Shown: one piece after another, positions 35,919 to 49,500 of the stretch
Position numbering within the stretch: the first letter of the stretch is position 1
How the letters are laid out: every line of letters begins with the position of its first letter
Assembly: GCA_000711775.1 (NCBI GenBank)
Contig: ARYC01017910.1
Location: forward strand, 1-64,000
DNA from: Oxytricha trifallax
Lineage: Eukaryota; Ciliophora; Spirotrichea; Sporadotrichida; Oxytrichidae
Direction: 5' to 3'
DNA length: 64,000 bases
The notes under the pieces: generated by a model
Database searches by the model: none
What the model was told of the DNA's origin: nothing
Seen by the model: the letters and a program-made list of their open reading frames with translations, nothing else
Position numbers and translations under genes: made by a program

Positions 35919-38900
35919 TCACCAATTTAAAGATATAATGAGTATTTAAAAGAAATTTAATTTTTAATTTATCTTTTATTTAGCAATATCATCTTTCCAC
36001 CATTATGTGTTTTTGAACCTATTCCTACGAACTTTAAATCCCTTTTTATTCTTAACTTATGTTTGAATGTTTTAAGTAAAATCCGATAATTAAAAATAAT
36101 CATTGTTACTGTTTGCATAATCCTCAATGGTTTATGAAATAAAATGTTTATCAAGAGCCTATGGTAAGTTGCTTTTAATATTATTATTTGTAAAGCTTTT
36201 CTAAGATTCTATTTTTTATAAACATTATTATTACAACTATTTATCTTAGGTTGAGTGAGATGTTTGTTACAAAGTATTTTACAGCTTTTGTTAAGTTATT
36301 AGATTTTTCTTCTTAAGCTTTTCTTTTTATAGCTATTTTGACATTTACTATTCTCGTTCGAGCATAACATGCTCAAGAAGTAAGTTTTACCTTTTCATTT
36401 GATCTTGACTTATTTTAGATGCACTTTCAAATACATTTTCGAACAATTTCTAATAATTCCCTTAATTGACTCTAGAAGCTACTTTATCTATTGTTTGTGA
36501 AGTCTGTTGGAGTTTTGATGATATATGTTCTTAATATTTTGCTTTATTAAGTGTGGAATGCTTTGAAAGTTTTTGAAGTTTCTCTGAAACTAAGGGGTTT
36601 GAGGTATTCTAAGAAAATAGCTTGGATTTTCTTTCAATTTAGGTTTAGTAATAAGACTGCTGTATTTTTGGATTGATTTTGATGCTTTTGATAATTGATT
36701 TTTGTGAGTTAGTTGACTTAAAGGTAATTGAGTTAGAGTTGAATGACGGTTTATTTATAGGAATAGTTGAAGTGGAAGAAAAATGAGGCTTACTTTTTTC
36801 ATAGAGATCTGTCATGTTTTAGTTTTAAATTTTAAAGTTCTCTGCATTATCAATTGCACCCAGGTTTAGATAAATAAAAAAGATTTAAAATTGAAAGTTA
36901 CTTTAGACTTCAAGCGATGGATTGATTCTATGCCTGTTATTTTCAGAAAATATAAGCTTCTTTTCTATATCGTTTTTACACATTTAAAGGTATTCAACTT
37001 ATAAAGAAGCACTCATTTGTGCATTATTTTTTCCATTTCTGACATTGAAAAAATGTTCATTACTTTTTTAATTTGTCTATTCATTTTACAGCGATTTTAA
37101 TTAGTTCTAAATTTCAGCAGTTTGATCTTAAATTAACAATGGCTCTATTATAGTTTTGTTGTTTTAATGTTAAGGACTAAAATATTTTGAGTGGTCAATT
37201 ATATATTTTGCAAGTACAATTTACTTGTCTTGCTGTTCTGGTGTGTGGTTCATAAATATCAAGGATTCTTTGTTGTTTAAGAGATATAATAATCATTAAT
37301 TCTTATTTAAAAACCACTAATGAAATTCTTTAAATACTACATAAATTACAAGAAAATATATATGTTCTTTTATTTTTAAGAGCTACTTAACATTTAGAGT
37401 TTATGTATTGCTCTTTCTATTTTGCATTATAATTTTTAAAGTTCTAGGAGTCATCTTATCAGTCCATCTTTTATAGGAGGGATTCACCAAGTTAGGCTTC
37501 TCTTCAGTAAATATTTAATCAATTGAAAGAAACTTTTTCTTGTTTGTAAAAGGTTTTAGCCCATCCTATGAAACTCTCAGATCTTATTGCTAAATTAGAA
37601 AATTATAATTAATTACTTTTCCGTAAATAAACTCCCTCAACATTTACATTTATTTATCATTAATATTGGTGATGCAACTCTTAATGCATACTTTTCTATG
37701 ATTAATTACTTCCTCTCTTACTACCTAAATGATACTCCTGCTTATGTTTAAGTATGAGCATTCTTTAATTTGAGTGACTATTAAAGACTTCCTTAAGAGC
37801 ACTGATTATGTCCTTCTTCAAATCCAAATCTCTATCAATTATTAATTATCTCAAGGAATCTATTTCTGCTATGGTTAGGCGTTTGTAATCTGAATGCATC
37901 AATTGATCTTTTAAGAATTGGTTTGAAACTTCGTAAAGAATAATATAAAATTTGTGAAAATAAGAAATGTAAAAGTATCTTATCATTGGGAAAACAAATG
38001 AATTTCAAAATCAATGATATTTTTTATTATATAAAAAATTCATAGTGATTGGGGTTGAGTTAGTATTAGTCCAGCAAATCTCTGATTATCTTTGAATTCT
38101 TAATAAATCGCATTTATTCACTTCGGGATTAGAATTTTTATAAGGTTAGATAGTAGTCTTCGTCATTCAGTTTCAAATTATATTAATTTATATTTTTATT
38201 AACCTATATTAGAAGAATTTATGTAAAATATTATTATGATCATCATATTAAATAATTAATGATAAAGTTTCAAGGGTACCCCTTCCTCATTTTTAAGTAA
38301 TTCAAGAACTGATACTTTTTTCTTTAAACTTATTTAACTACTCAATTTTGATAGCTTTCTTTCAAAATCTATTTAATTATTTTCATTATTGCTATGTTTT
38401 TCAAGAGAACTTGACTTTTATATAAATTATTTTTTAGAATCATTTTTTTGAAACCTGATATATAAAAATGAATGTGTAAATTTAGATTTTCATAAATTTT
38501 TGTTAATAAACTTAGAATGGTTGCCTTATGATTGCTAATTATGTTTATTATTTGATTATTTATTATTTAAATTATGTGATCTAAACATGCTTGAGGAAGA
38601 CTTCATTGCATATTAATATTACTAATTAAAGTGCAAATACAATCATAAAAATATATAATATTTTCGTATTTCTTCCAGATATTTCAAATTTCCCATTGAG
38701 CTTAAATTAAGATTAAATATATTAATATTTCTTACAAATTCTTTTAAAGTTAAGTTTTCTAATATGAAGTCAATCTCAAATCTTTTAGAGTTTTGTTATA
38801 CATATCAATATATTCAATGTACTATTAAAGACAAAAAGTTATAAATAAAGCCAATAATTTACAAATACTATAATTTTGAGTATAAAAGAATATTAACAAA

Positions 38901-40564
38901 TATCGACATCTATAAAAATTAAGCAATACCTTTTTTACTCATTTTCTAGTGGCATTAGACCATAGTCATTAACATTTATACAATTATTATTAAGTATTTG
39001 ATAAGTTGGATATTTACCTAGACTCCCCTATACATCTGCTACCCTAAGAGGAGCACTAATTTTACTTGACTAATCTTGTAGCGAGAGTTCTAATATATGA
39101 GAAAATGAGCCACCAATCTTTTTGAAAGATATATTCGGCTTTAAAGACAAGTTAGATTGAGATTTTAGTTTTTCTTTTTTCGCAAATTCCTCGATTTCTG
39201 AATCTTTTTCAAGGATTAAGTCAATGTCTTGATTCAAATCACTTTAGTTTTATTGATCTTTTGCCGCTACTACTGGATGCTTATTTTATTCTTAATTTTA
39301 TGAATTTAATTTACTTTCTTAGTCTCCTTTAGCAATTTATGGAATTTACGAATCCATTCCTAGAATGGAAGCTTTGCTGTTATTTACTTCTTTGAAAATT
39401 ACTGATAGACTATTTTGTGAAGTTTTTTCATGAAGCTAGAGCTTTGACCCCTTTATCAATTATTACATACCGTTATTTATACTGATGTTCAGCATTATCT
39501 TATTTGAAGAGGATTAGTTAAGTTGTGCTAGATTTTGAGAAGTCAAATTTGGCTGGTTGTTTTTCGGAGATAGTTGGTTTTACTAATTGGAATTTTTACT
39601 TGGGAGAGCATTTTTTGGAGTCACATCCTTGCTTGAAAAAGTTTAATCCTGATTTTTCTTAGAAATAATGCTTAACCGGGTTCCCGTACCAAGCTCATCT
39701 ATCATTTGATTTTAGAAATTTTTTATGTGATATTGCTAAGTTCCAGACTTTAAATTAGGGTCTGATTGAATTAGCTCGTTTTCTATATTTCGTTATCTAT
39801 CGATTGTGGGTAATATTATCGTTGGGTTAGAATTCGCATCTTCATTTATCATTTATAGCATATCATGATTTGAAACCTCAATGCTAGATTTTTAGTTTCT
39901 TATATCCACACTTCTCTACTCTCCTGTTAATGAGCTTTGTGAGACAATGATGTCTTTATTTATTTATCGCTTTTATCCGCTTCCAATAGAATCCCCACTA
40001 ATCATTAATTAGTACTCTTAATAATTATTAGTTGGGTTGAGACTTCCTAAACCCATGTACTACCCAATGTTTCTCTAATGTCCTCTCTAATTCATATTTA
40101 CTAATTGCTAATCTGAAACTTTAGGAGCCTGTATATTTTGGGATATTCCAGAGTTTAAGTGATTATTTACACTATTCGCCCTACTTCCACCTCCTTAAGA
40201 TGAAAGTAAATTAAATTGGTTTAGTGTCGATTGAGATGTCAATCTCATCGCTGGCATCATTATCTGCAACTGTAATTAAAACTAATTAAAAATCTGGAAA
40301 AAAACCTCAAATTTTCATTTATTAATTTAGAACAAATCTTAAATGTCTTAAATTATACTTTCCTGCCGAATCCATTTAAATCTTGGCATCAGCTGTGTTA
40401 ATTAAAAAGTCTTCGCTTAACAATTTCGATAGACTTTTATTTTATTTATCTCTATATTTATTTTATGATGTGGTTGGAATTCTCACATTTTAAATAAAGA
40501 TTTTTTAGTTAATCTTTTCTGAAGTTTGATTGTTATAAATATTCATAGTGTTGTTGCCTTTCAT
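35919..40564 (-). CDS. Large Ser/Asn/Gln-rich protein (one gene or two)
   Basis: The 5' part starts at ATG 40564 (MKGNNTMNIYNNQTSEKI). After an insert near 40250-40385 (candidate pointer AATG) it runs over 400 codons without TGA: low-complexity Asn/Gln/Ser sequence with Lys/Glu stretches (LEKDSEIEEFAKKEKLK). The 3' part (about 37950-35919) contains LTIAEIDSLRQLIIDRDLDL, a Lys-rich KPFTNKKKFLSIDQIFTEEK, YKRWTDKMTPRTLKIIM, and many Ser/Lys/Gln stretches, ending at TGA 35919. I join the two because the first lacks a plausible TGA and the second a good start; 38000-38900 would then be IES. Several junctions are unresolved. No domain recognised. Confidence 0.6.
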
Positions 40565-41465
40565 TTAAAAAAGTAAAAATGTTTATATATTAGCACAAAA
40601 ACTTTGAATCCTATTAAAAAATTCTATAAGATTCTTGATTTTTAGTTAATTTAAATTGATTAAAAAGATAAAAATAAAATTCAATTAATTATTGTTTTTT
40701 TTACAAACGTTACTTATAAATATAATATTGATTCATTAATTTTATTAAATTAATATTTATTTCCAAAAGATAACAATAAATTGAGGCCGTACAAGTCAAA
40801 TTTTTTTATTTTTAAATAAAATCCCTTATAATTATTCATTAATTTTTTACTAAATTTGGAATTTAAATCAAATATAATTCAGTAATATATAAAAATTAAT
40901 TAAAATTATGATTTAGTCGATATTAAATAAGTGAAAAATAACTAAACATTAATATTTATTTTTAATATTTCACTTAAATTTTATAGAAAAAATCAAAATT
41001 TTCATTTTCAATTAAGATCTATCTTAAACAAAATCGTGCTATAAAATATAGAAAAAAATCCCATTATTAGGATGCACATTTTAATGAATAGAAATTTAAT
41101 TTAATAATCTGAATGTAGATTGTGATCGTATAAAAGAGGGAAATTTAAAGAAAATTTAAATGAAGTAATTTTTATATACATTTATTTATTTCAACTGAAA
41201 TTATATATAATTCATTTCAAAAATGGCTTAATAAGATATATATTTTTATATAATTTTTGAATGAATTATTTGTTATCAAAATAAGCATATAACTATTGGA
41301 TGAATAAAAAGTAAGTAATAATTACCATTTCTTTTTTTTCAAATTGAACTTTATTTAAGCTATAAAATAATTAAATTTAATTTTAATGTATTTTCTAATA
41401 AAATATCAAATTATTTTTAATAATTTGCAATATTTAATCATACTCTTCATAATTTGTATATAATA
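40565..41465. other. Intergenic AT-rich DNA
   Basis: No ORF or repeat recognised. Confidence 0.5.
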
Positions 41466-41469
41466 TTGA

Positions 41470-41600
41470 TTGCAGTATTTGCTGCAGTTATAAGAAGTGT
41501 CAGGCCGCAAGAAGGTCTAGGTCTTCCATTCTCATCTATAAAAAAGAGAACAGAATACTTCAACCACGTGCAACCCTTCACTTTTTCAAAGTGCAATACA
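41470..41600. other. Isolated GC-richer patch, possible orphan MDS
   Basis: About 130 bp of distinctly higher GC in AT-rich DNA, just downstream of the minus-strand gene that ends at 41784. All of these readings are open: plus strand IAVFAAVIRSVRPQEGLGLP or CSICCSYKKCQAARRSRSS, and minus strand KVKGCTWLKYSVLFFIDENG. Strand and gene cannot be decided. Could be an MDS of a gene whose other parts lie outside the window, or a gene remnant. Confidence 0.4.
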
Positions 41601-41783
41601 ATAATACATTTATCATGATATTGTAAAATATCATTTTAAATTAATTATAGTCAATTTTGATTAAAAAAAACTCACATTATTCAATTCCAAATCTATATAG
41701 TCACCTAAAATATACCTAAACATAAGAGATATTTGTAACATTTAATTTTTAATTGTATAATTTATCAACAATACTTTGATTCC

Positions 41784-44381
41784 TCATGTGGTCTTGGGCT
41801 TATATCTACTGTAGACAAATCTAATCAAGAAATCTCCAATATATTTTCCAAGTTTTTCCCAATTTTCTGTGGTGGATTAGATGATGGTGACTGAGTTTCT
41901 CACGTCAGTGTACATGTAACCCAAATTTATAATAGATGTTTTTAGTTAATCTAAAACTGATAAACATTGCAGTAAGATTGTAATTTCCAAATTGTAGAGA
42001 ACATTCCAACCAATATACTTTAAGCCAGTTCCTGAGGTTTAGCCTGAAGCAGTGGGATCCTTGACTGAGTAGAAACAGTTGAAAGACGACTCTCCAAAAC
42101 CTTCAAGCATCAACTGGAGACTGGTCAAGGCCAAATTGTAGTCGCTACCCCAATAAGTTTTGAACTTGGTTTGCTCAGTATTAATCAAAGTCACATTCTT
42201 AATTAAAAATATTTCCAACTTTTTTCTTCGTCATTAGGATCGATAACTTTTCTTAACGCTTGATTATTATTATTTGATTGTCTCTGCAGTATCTCAAGAA
42301 ACTTTGAGTTGGGAGCACATTTAAAACAATTAAACTTCTTCTTAAGAATGCTACTTTTTTTTAATTTTAATTTCTGATTGATCATGCCATTTACGAATCC
42401 GCTTCCAAAACTGTAAGCGTCTGAAACACCAGTGAATGTTGCGAGCATTTCATTCAACTCAGAAGTATTTAGCTTATTTGAATTATTTTATGAAATGCAT
42501 TAAGATAAATAAAAAGCACATAAGTGAGATTTATTTTTATTATCACATATAAATTCTCAGTTTTAGCTTATCCAAAATTTGAACAGCGTCTTCACCAGCG
42601 AAAGATCTTATCAAGTTTGAAACTTCCTTGTCAAAAAGACTCATAAGACCGCCTTAAGCATATACTCTCTTCATCTCTTTAGCGTGATTTAATTATTTTA
42701 TTATGTTTTCAATTTACAAATGCACTAATTCAAATTAGCACTAGTTTTAGAAAATAAAAATGCATAGAAAATTCATACCTAATTTTTAATTTTATAGTGA
42801 TCGATGAATTGCTCGATTTTGCGAGCAACAGGCTGTACAGTCTCATTGTTCACATTATTTAAAATGTATTGAAAAACTGGGTTGTCAGTTTGAATTTAAC
42901 GCATCTGTTCCTCAGATGAGGATAGGGAGGCTGCTGACAGATCATCAGCGCTGAAGTCAAGTGTCAATCTGAAATATATATATAATGTCAGGGATTTTAA
43001 TTAAGAAAGTACTTTATTTAATTCATTAATAGCATTTTAGTAAATCTTAGAATTTTTCCATACTGTTGAGCGATATCTGTGTAAAATTGATTCTTAAAAT
43101 CGTTATTGATGTCATCCATAGCTTGTTTAAATTTCAAGGAGTTACCCATAATATTGAAAACGAAGTTATTTATTAACAAATATCCTTTTTTGGGTTTAAT
43201 TGTTTAAATATAGTTTATATGATATATTTCTAAACGAAGGCGAGGATAATATCTCCTATTTTATTGTTGAAGCCAGAGTACTTGTCGATAGTGTAAGTCA
43301 CGTATTCATCACCAAAAAGCTTATTAAAATTTGTTCTAAAATTGTTCATATTAAATAGTCAGCTTACAATTGATGGGGACAGTTGAGAGGTTTCCTCCAA
43401 TAGCACGGGTGAAATTGAGAATAGGTGATTCCCATGAACTTAGGTCTGTGATGTTGTTTTGGAAATAGGTCCAATCGTCGAGGGAGTACACGAGAGAATC
43501 AATGCAGTCTGCGGAGGTGGGCACATCAGTCTCTATTTTGAAATCATTTAAATAGTTCAATTGATTATTAAACTTTTGGAATTTCGTAAAATCGCTATAT
43601 TTCTAGAAAATTTAATAAACCCAAAACAAAGTTATCAAAGTAATCATAGTAAGGAGTGGCAGAGAATTTAAATAAGAATAGTTAATAAATCTCTTCTAAT
43701 ATTGTTTTTAATAAAATAAATTTAGAATGGCTTTGCATAGTCGATATAAATGGGATCTTCTTATTAGAGTTTATGCAATTCTTTCTGACGTCTTCTGACC
43801 TCTCTGGGCCTCAGACGCTTTATTTTCTCGTTTTTAGATTTGTTTTCAGCAATATTCTCGCTGCCGTTCATTATAGTTTTTACAGTCTCATTTAAATCGT
43901 AGCTATCTCTATCAAAGTAAAAAATAAAACATGAATTTACTTAATTTATATCTATTAGTTTTTATAAAACTAAGTTAAGACTTTTTATTGTCGATATATT
44001 GCGAGTTTATGTAAAATTGATTCTAAATTATATCAAATAATTTATCAATAAATAATAGTCATATCATATATAATTGAAAGTTATAAGATGAATATATTCT
44101 TACAAGTTATTGTTGGAGATATCTGAGTCAGCCTTATTCAGTCTGAGTCTGCTGCGAAGAGGGGAATCGGCAGACACAGAAGCGGCTACAAGCAACCCCA
44201 AAATAACTGTTTTACTATATAAAAATATACTATTTATAATTAAAAAGTAGATCTAATGATAAATAAATTTAATTAAACTCTATACTTTTTATTTTAATAC
44301 TTTAAATGAGGGATATTATTTTATCATTAAATTTTAATAAAATTTTTTAACTGCCTTCTTGGATAAATATGTACTTTTCAT
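41784..44381 (-). CDS. Secreted or lumenal protein of about 540 aa, 9 MDSs
   Basis: Signal peptide MKSKTVILGLLVAASVSADS, created by joining across an IES (44217-44375, pointer TACT). A basic stretch (KIKRLRPREVRRRQKELHK) is followed by a region with FKIETDVPTSADCIDSLVYS, FGDEYVTYTIDKYSGFNN, LATFTGVSDAYSFGSGFVNG, FNCFKCAPNSKF, LMLEGFGESSFNCFYSVKD; TGA at 41784. IESs and pointers: 43609-43727 (TAGAA), 43345-43372 (AATTG, 28 bp), 43166-43239 (AAACGAAG), 42971-43047 (AATCT), 42689-42801 (GTGAT), 42476-42569 (TTTAGCTT), 41928-41993 (CCAAATT). Intron 43909-44103; a further 50-nt GT-AG intron near 42190-42240 fits the frame. Family not recognised. Confidence 0.88.
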
Positions 44382-44492
44382 TTTTCTATGTTTAAATACT
44401 AATTATATTGTCAAAATTATTTAAGTTTGATTTTATCATAAATACTTAAATTTATTTAAATTGTTTTCTTTAATGATTAATTTTTGGTAATA

Positions 44493-45554
44493 TTGTTAAA
44501 ATAGATAAAAATAGGAAATTGTAATTAGAGATTAAAAGCATTTAAAAGTAATTAATTATAACTGTCATGAATTAGGAGTATTAGTAAGTGTAATTAGATT
44601 TATATTTAAAATTTAATTAATTAATATATGATTTATTATATTAAAAAGTGGTCAGATGGTCTGGCCGGAGTTTTTGGCGGTCCACCGCAAATGTATTATA
44701 TAATTAATTTAATAATTACGAATGTGTAGAACTACAATGGAACCAGCACACCGGAGACCACTACGACGGAATCATACATGAAGGAGCGCGGTTCTAGAGG
44801 CGCTGTCGATGTTACCAATGACTACATGCTCGGGAGGCTTTCAGGGGGAGCACAATCAAAGGAGGAGTTCATTCGCAAGAATTCAGGCGATGTGACCCAG
44901 CTAGTAGCTATTGCCAAGTCATACAGCTCAATGAACTACGCCGATCAAGTGATTCAGAAGCCCGGAGTCGCAATTAGGGAGAGGGTACCAATCATTACAT
45001 CTCTCCAAGAATACACTGCCGATCTCAAGAAAAACGGTGATGGCTCCAGTACTCGCAGGATGCCGATCTACAAGCACTCGGCTCCCTCCACATTCTCGAT
45101 GTCCTGTATGAGCTCCTAATCAACCGCGAGAACAGTAAGATTCACAGCATCTGAATTTACGGGAAAGCCAATACCGAGAAGACAGATATCACTCGCATTC
45201 TAGAGGAGACATTCGTGTGCGAACAAGAAGGCAGCCGTTTGAGAACACACAGTCGGTGGTCATAGACAGATGAGAGATGTCTAGTGAGTGAACGCAGTAT
45301 AAGCTTAATCTACACATTCGTAATTATTAAATTAATTATATAATACATTTGCGGTGGACCGCCAAAAACTCCGGCCAGACCACCTGACCACCTGACCACT
45401 TTTTAATATAATAAATCATATATTAATTAATTAAATTTTAAATATAAATCTAATTACACTTACTAATACTCCTAATTCATGACAGTTATAATTAATTACT
45501 TTTAAATGCTTTTAATCTCTAATTACAATTTCCTATTTTTATCTATTTTAACAA
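44493..45554. mobile_element. TA-flanked palindromic element with GC-rich core (family 3)
   Basis: Arms of about 240 bp, near-perfect inverted repeats with ends TTGTTAAAATAGATAAAAAT and complement, TA at 44491-44492 and 45555-45556. Inner arm ends carry GGTCTGGCCGGAGTTTTTGG and the palindrome GGCGGTCCACCGC. The core (about 44732-45310) is near 50% GC against about 22-25% around it. It carries coding-like sequence. No transposase recognised. Confidence 0.92.
44778..45242 (+). CDS. Unidentified ORF in the GC-rich core of the palindromic element, probably frameshifted
   Basis: The frame from ATG 44778 (open further upstream: NYNGTSTPETTTTESY) reads KERGSRGAVDVTNDYMLGRL and VTQLVAIAKSYSSMNYADQV, up to ADLKKNGDGS. 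Around 45050 the better-looking frame shifts to QALGSLHILDVLYELLINRE, which then continues through a TGA into YGKANTEKTDITRILEETF. So it may be a decayed gene of about 190 codons. Codon and base composition differ sharply from every other gene here. I recognise no family; foreign origin or a germline-limited gene are both possible. Confidence 0.45.
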
Positions 45555-45556
45555 TA

Positions 45557-46548
45557 ATTGAAATAGCATACTTATATCAACCGATAATATTTTTAGAATT
45601 TATTGTAATTTAACTCATTTTATTATTCTTAGTTTCACACAGGATAATTCATAACAAAACAGAAATAAATTTTATTTTTCATGTAAAATTATAAAATCTA
45701 GAAGGCTATGATAAACTTGTAATTTTAAGGATCTTTGTTAAAGATAGAAAATGGAAAATTTACCTTAATAATTACATATAATAACGTGATTAATTCAATA
45801 GTGCTTTAAACAAATTGATTTTTTTAAAAGTATTTATAAATATTTTAATTTTAATAAGATTACAATTCAAGTGAAATAATCATTTTTTTCATTAATCATA
45901 GAATAGAATTGTTAGGGTTAAATTAATAACGAGATATTCTGGGTCATAACATGACCCAATATTTACATCCTTGGGTCATGACGTTGCTGGTGTGAGTGAC
46001 GTGGCACATAACCTTGAGCCCCCAAAAAACCAAAAAACCCCACAAAAGGAAAAGCTGGAAAACTCATTAATCATTAAGATGGGCATTTTTCAAAAAAATA
46101 TTTTTATTAACTTAAAATATATATTTTTACAGCGCAAATTTAAAAGAGTGCAACATATAAAATTTTTTAATCACTACTAATCATTTTATTAATTTTATAT
46201 ATCATTTTTAATTTATTGAGAATTATTTAATAAATTTCTCAATATTTTAAAATAAAATTTGTATTTTTTTTATCATTACATATGAATTAAATTTTTAATT
46301 GAATTATTTGAGAAACTATAAACGAGAATTTTTGTTGTCAAAATATTAAGAAATATTGTTGAGCTGTAGCTCGCTTATATATCGAGCTTTATAAGATTAT
46401 TATAATAGTATTAAATATTAAAAAGATATTAAAACTTACCATAATTTTAAAATTTATAATTCGTCTCTATAAATTAATTGTTAACTAAAATAGTTTTAAT
46501 TATAATTTTTGTTGAATGTTGAATTAAAGGAGAAGTAAAAAATAAAAG
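45557..46548. other. Intergenic DNA with a C-rich patch and a short hairpin
   Basis: At about 45938-45960 TGGGTCAT-AAC-ATGACCCA forms an 8-bp hairpin, repeated in part as TTGGGTCATGACG near 45970. At about 46018-46045 CCCCCAAAAAACCAAAAAACCCC resembles degenerate C4A4 ends. No gene recognised in the rest. Confidence 0.4.
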
Positions 46549-49500
46549 ATGAACGAGAAGCAAAATTCTTTAGACCCAAAAGTAGACAGCAGTTCTGCAG
46601 AGGAGATTTTAAATATTGGGAGATCACTAGAAGACCTCAAAGACAGGCACAAGTCTATAAACCAGAAAATTAATGAAAGATTCAATGAAATCAAAGAAAT
46701 TTGATTTGTTTTACATCATTTAACTGTTTAGAATTTTTTTAATTGATGGAGAATTTCAGTACTTTTAATTAAGAATAAAGAATTATTAATAATATTATAA
46801 GAAAACAGAGCTCTTAATGAAAATGGTAGAAATAACCATGAACCAAGTATTTCAGAAAAAGATATAAATAAATGTCAATCCTGTGGTTTTCAGTTTAACA
46901 AAAGGGATCGATCTATTGTGATGCTTCCTTGTGGGGATCAGGCTTGTTTAGAGTAAAATTATGCTTAAAAATGTGTATATTCTTAACTATTTTAAACAAT
47001 TAAACATATAAATAATAAACTAAATTAATTTAGAGTGCGTGAGAACAAAGATAACACCGTAAGATGACAACTTTTTAGTCATAATTACTTTTGAAAATTG
47101 AAGAATTTTTATAATCACGCTTTACATTAACTTTTACTGTGAAGATTGCAAAGAGGACATAAAAATTCCAACCAAGTTTAAGAGAAACTTGGAAGTGCTA
47201 ATCAAACAGACTTTGAAATTTAGAGTTAGCTGTGCAACTCATAAAGGACTATATTTTTATCATTAAAAACAATTGATACCAAAAACGAATCCATAAAAAT
47301 TATTTTATGACTTAAATCACATTTTTATTGCAATCAGCACGAAAAGTTTTATAAAAAAAAGTAAAAATTTAAAATTAAGTTTGTTTGCACTTCATGCATC
47401 AAGAATGAGCATTGATTATATATTAAATTCTAAATTGAATATATTAAGTTTTTTATTAATTTATAGATTATTAAAATATATTAAAATATTAGCATGTAAA
47501 CCATCAACAAGATATCCAAATTTTAGACCACTAATAGTTGCAATCTGTGAATTAAAATCACATAAAAGCTCTGAATGATATACAGAGAAAAGTATAATAT
47601 TTAAATTTGTCAATCTAATCATATTTATAAACTTATTAATTATATCTGAGATACTCGAATTTTTTCAGGTAATAGCTCATTAAATTAATGGTTATATTTA
47701 ATATAAAGTTAATTTTTTAATCAAATTTAGCTCAAGGAACAGATTCTGAACTCTACAAAGATTTACTAGATGAATCATATAAATTTCTCCAAAATTTTCT
47801 TCCATCACACTAAATCGAAAATTATCATGTTAAGAAAATTCTCTCACCACAAGAACCTACAACTTTAATATTTTGTTTATAAACCTTTAATAGTTTATTA
47901 AAATTTTAATAAAAATAATTCAACTAAGTCTTCAGAAACTAATAACTTTATCAAACAACATAGTCATGAAATAAAATTAATTTTAAATACTTAGTTTTAT
48001 TAGAATTTATCAATGATAACCACAAAATATCATTATAATTTCTTCTAATGAATTTGAGGAGGAAAAAGTATAGAACAATAATTTTTCAAAGACGATATAA
48101 TCAGATATACTTTCTAAAAACTTAATCCCACTTATTGATTATTATTAAGAATAGTAGAATTCCTTGAAAACTTCACAAAAAACCTCACCTAAAAATATCA
48201 TAGCAAGTGTCTCTTCTGTACAAGAATAAATGCAGCCCAAGAATTAATTGAAAACTCAATAGAGTAATCATGTGGACATTAATTTAAAAATTAATAATAA
48301 TAAGCAATTTTTATTATTTTTTTATTTTTTCCATCAATAAAATTGAATAGGCATAATAACTTTAAAAATCATAGTGAAGAGCAGAAAAGTTAAAGTATTT
48401 ATAGACCAAAATAAGACAGCTAAATAGATTTTGATAAGATATTGAAGGTATATTTAATACATAGTATTTATTTTAGAATATTATTATATAATCAAATTTG
48501 AAGGAATAGAGTCTGAAGAATGCAGGAGAAGCTTTAATAGCTAAGATATTGAAGGTATATTTAAAAATTAGTATTTATTTTAGAATTTTATTATATAATC
48601 AAATTTGAAGGAATAGAGTCTGAAGAATGCAGGAGAAGCTTTAATATTTTAATAAAATTAGTATTAATTTTATTAAAAAAAGCAATAGCTAATATATTTG
48701 AAGTTTTGTAATATAGATATTAAATATATTTAAGCATAAATATCATTTTGTGATTTATTCATAAGCAAGATTATTAATTTAAATTAAACTTTGAAAGAAA
48801 TTTTGAGAATATATAACAATAATTTAACTGAATTAATTTAAAAAATTAAAAAATAATGAGTTAATTATATATTATATTTTATTTTATATTTATCTCTTTG
48901 ATAAATCTCTAAATTAAAGTTAATAATGTTATTTTTAATTTAGTATTCAATTTTTAAAGCTCCTCACATTAATAAAAAGCAATAAGATTATTAGACATTT
49001 GAACAAAAAACAATCGAATGCTTCAAACTAACAAATTAGAAAATCCAATTTATTAAGAATTAGATTGGAGGCCTCAAGAAATGCAATTTGCTATTCAGAG
49101 GTTCTAGAGATGGTTTTGGAGCATGGAAGTTTCATGAAATGTGCGACAATAAAGGCAAAGTAATATATTACTTCTTTTATTAAGTAATTAATAGTTTTAT
49201 GAGAATATTTCAACATAAACTAATATTAAAAAGTGCTGGTCCTTATCAAAACTAACTATGAATAACTTAATTTTAATATGAAATTTAATTAAATCTCTAA
49301 ATTAAAGTGAAAAAATATAATTTAATAAGTATTTGGAGTGTACTTGTCAAGTCTTAAATCTAATGGCAAAAGCTAGACTCAAACAACAGATAATACATTT
49401 AAATTTAAATAATTTTGTTCTTAAAAAATAAACAAAATGTAAAAAGCTTAATATTTATAGATAAGGACGCATTAATGTTGTAAATTACTAAGGAAACTGT

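Noticed and set aside
44732..45310. GC-rich core considered as rDNA or a tRNA cluster
   Set aside because: No rRNA-like conserved stretch or tRNA cloverleaf could be found by eye; long open frames argue for coding origin.
46018..46045. CCCCCAAAAAACC-type patch as a telomere or TBE end
   Set aside because: No inverted partner, no target duplication and irregular spacing; probably chance or a very decayed element.
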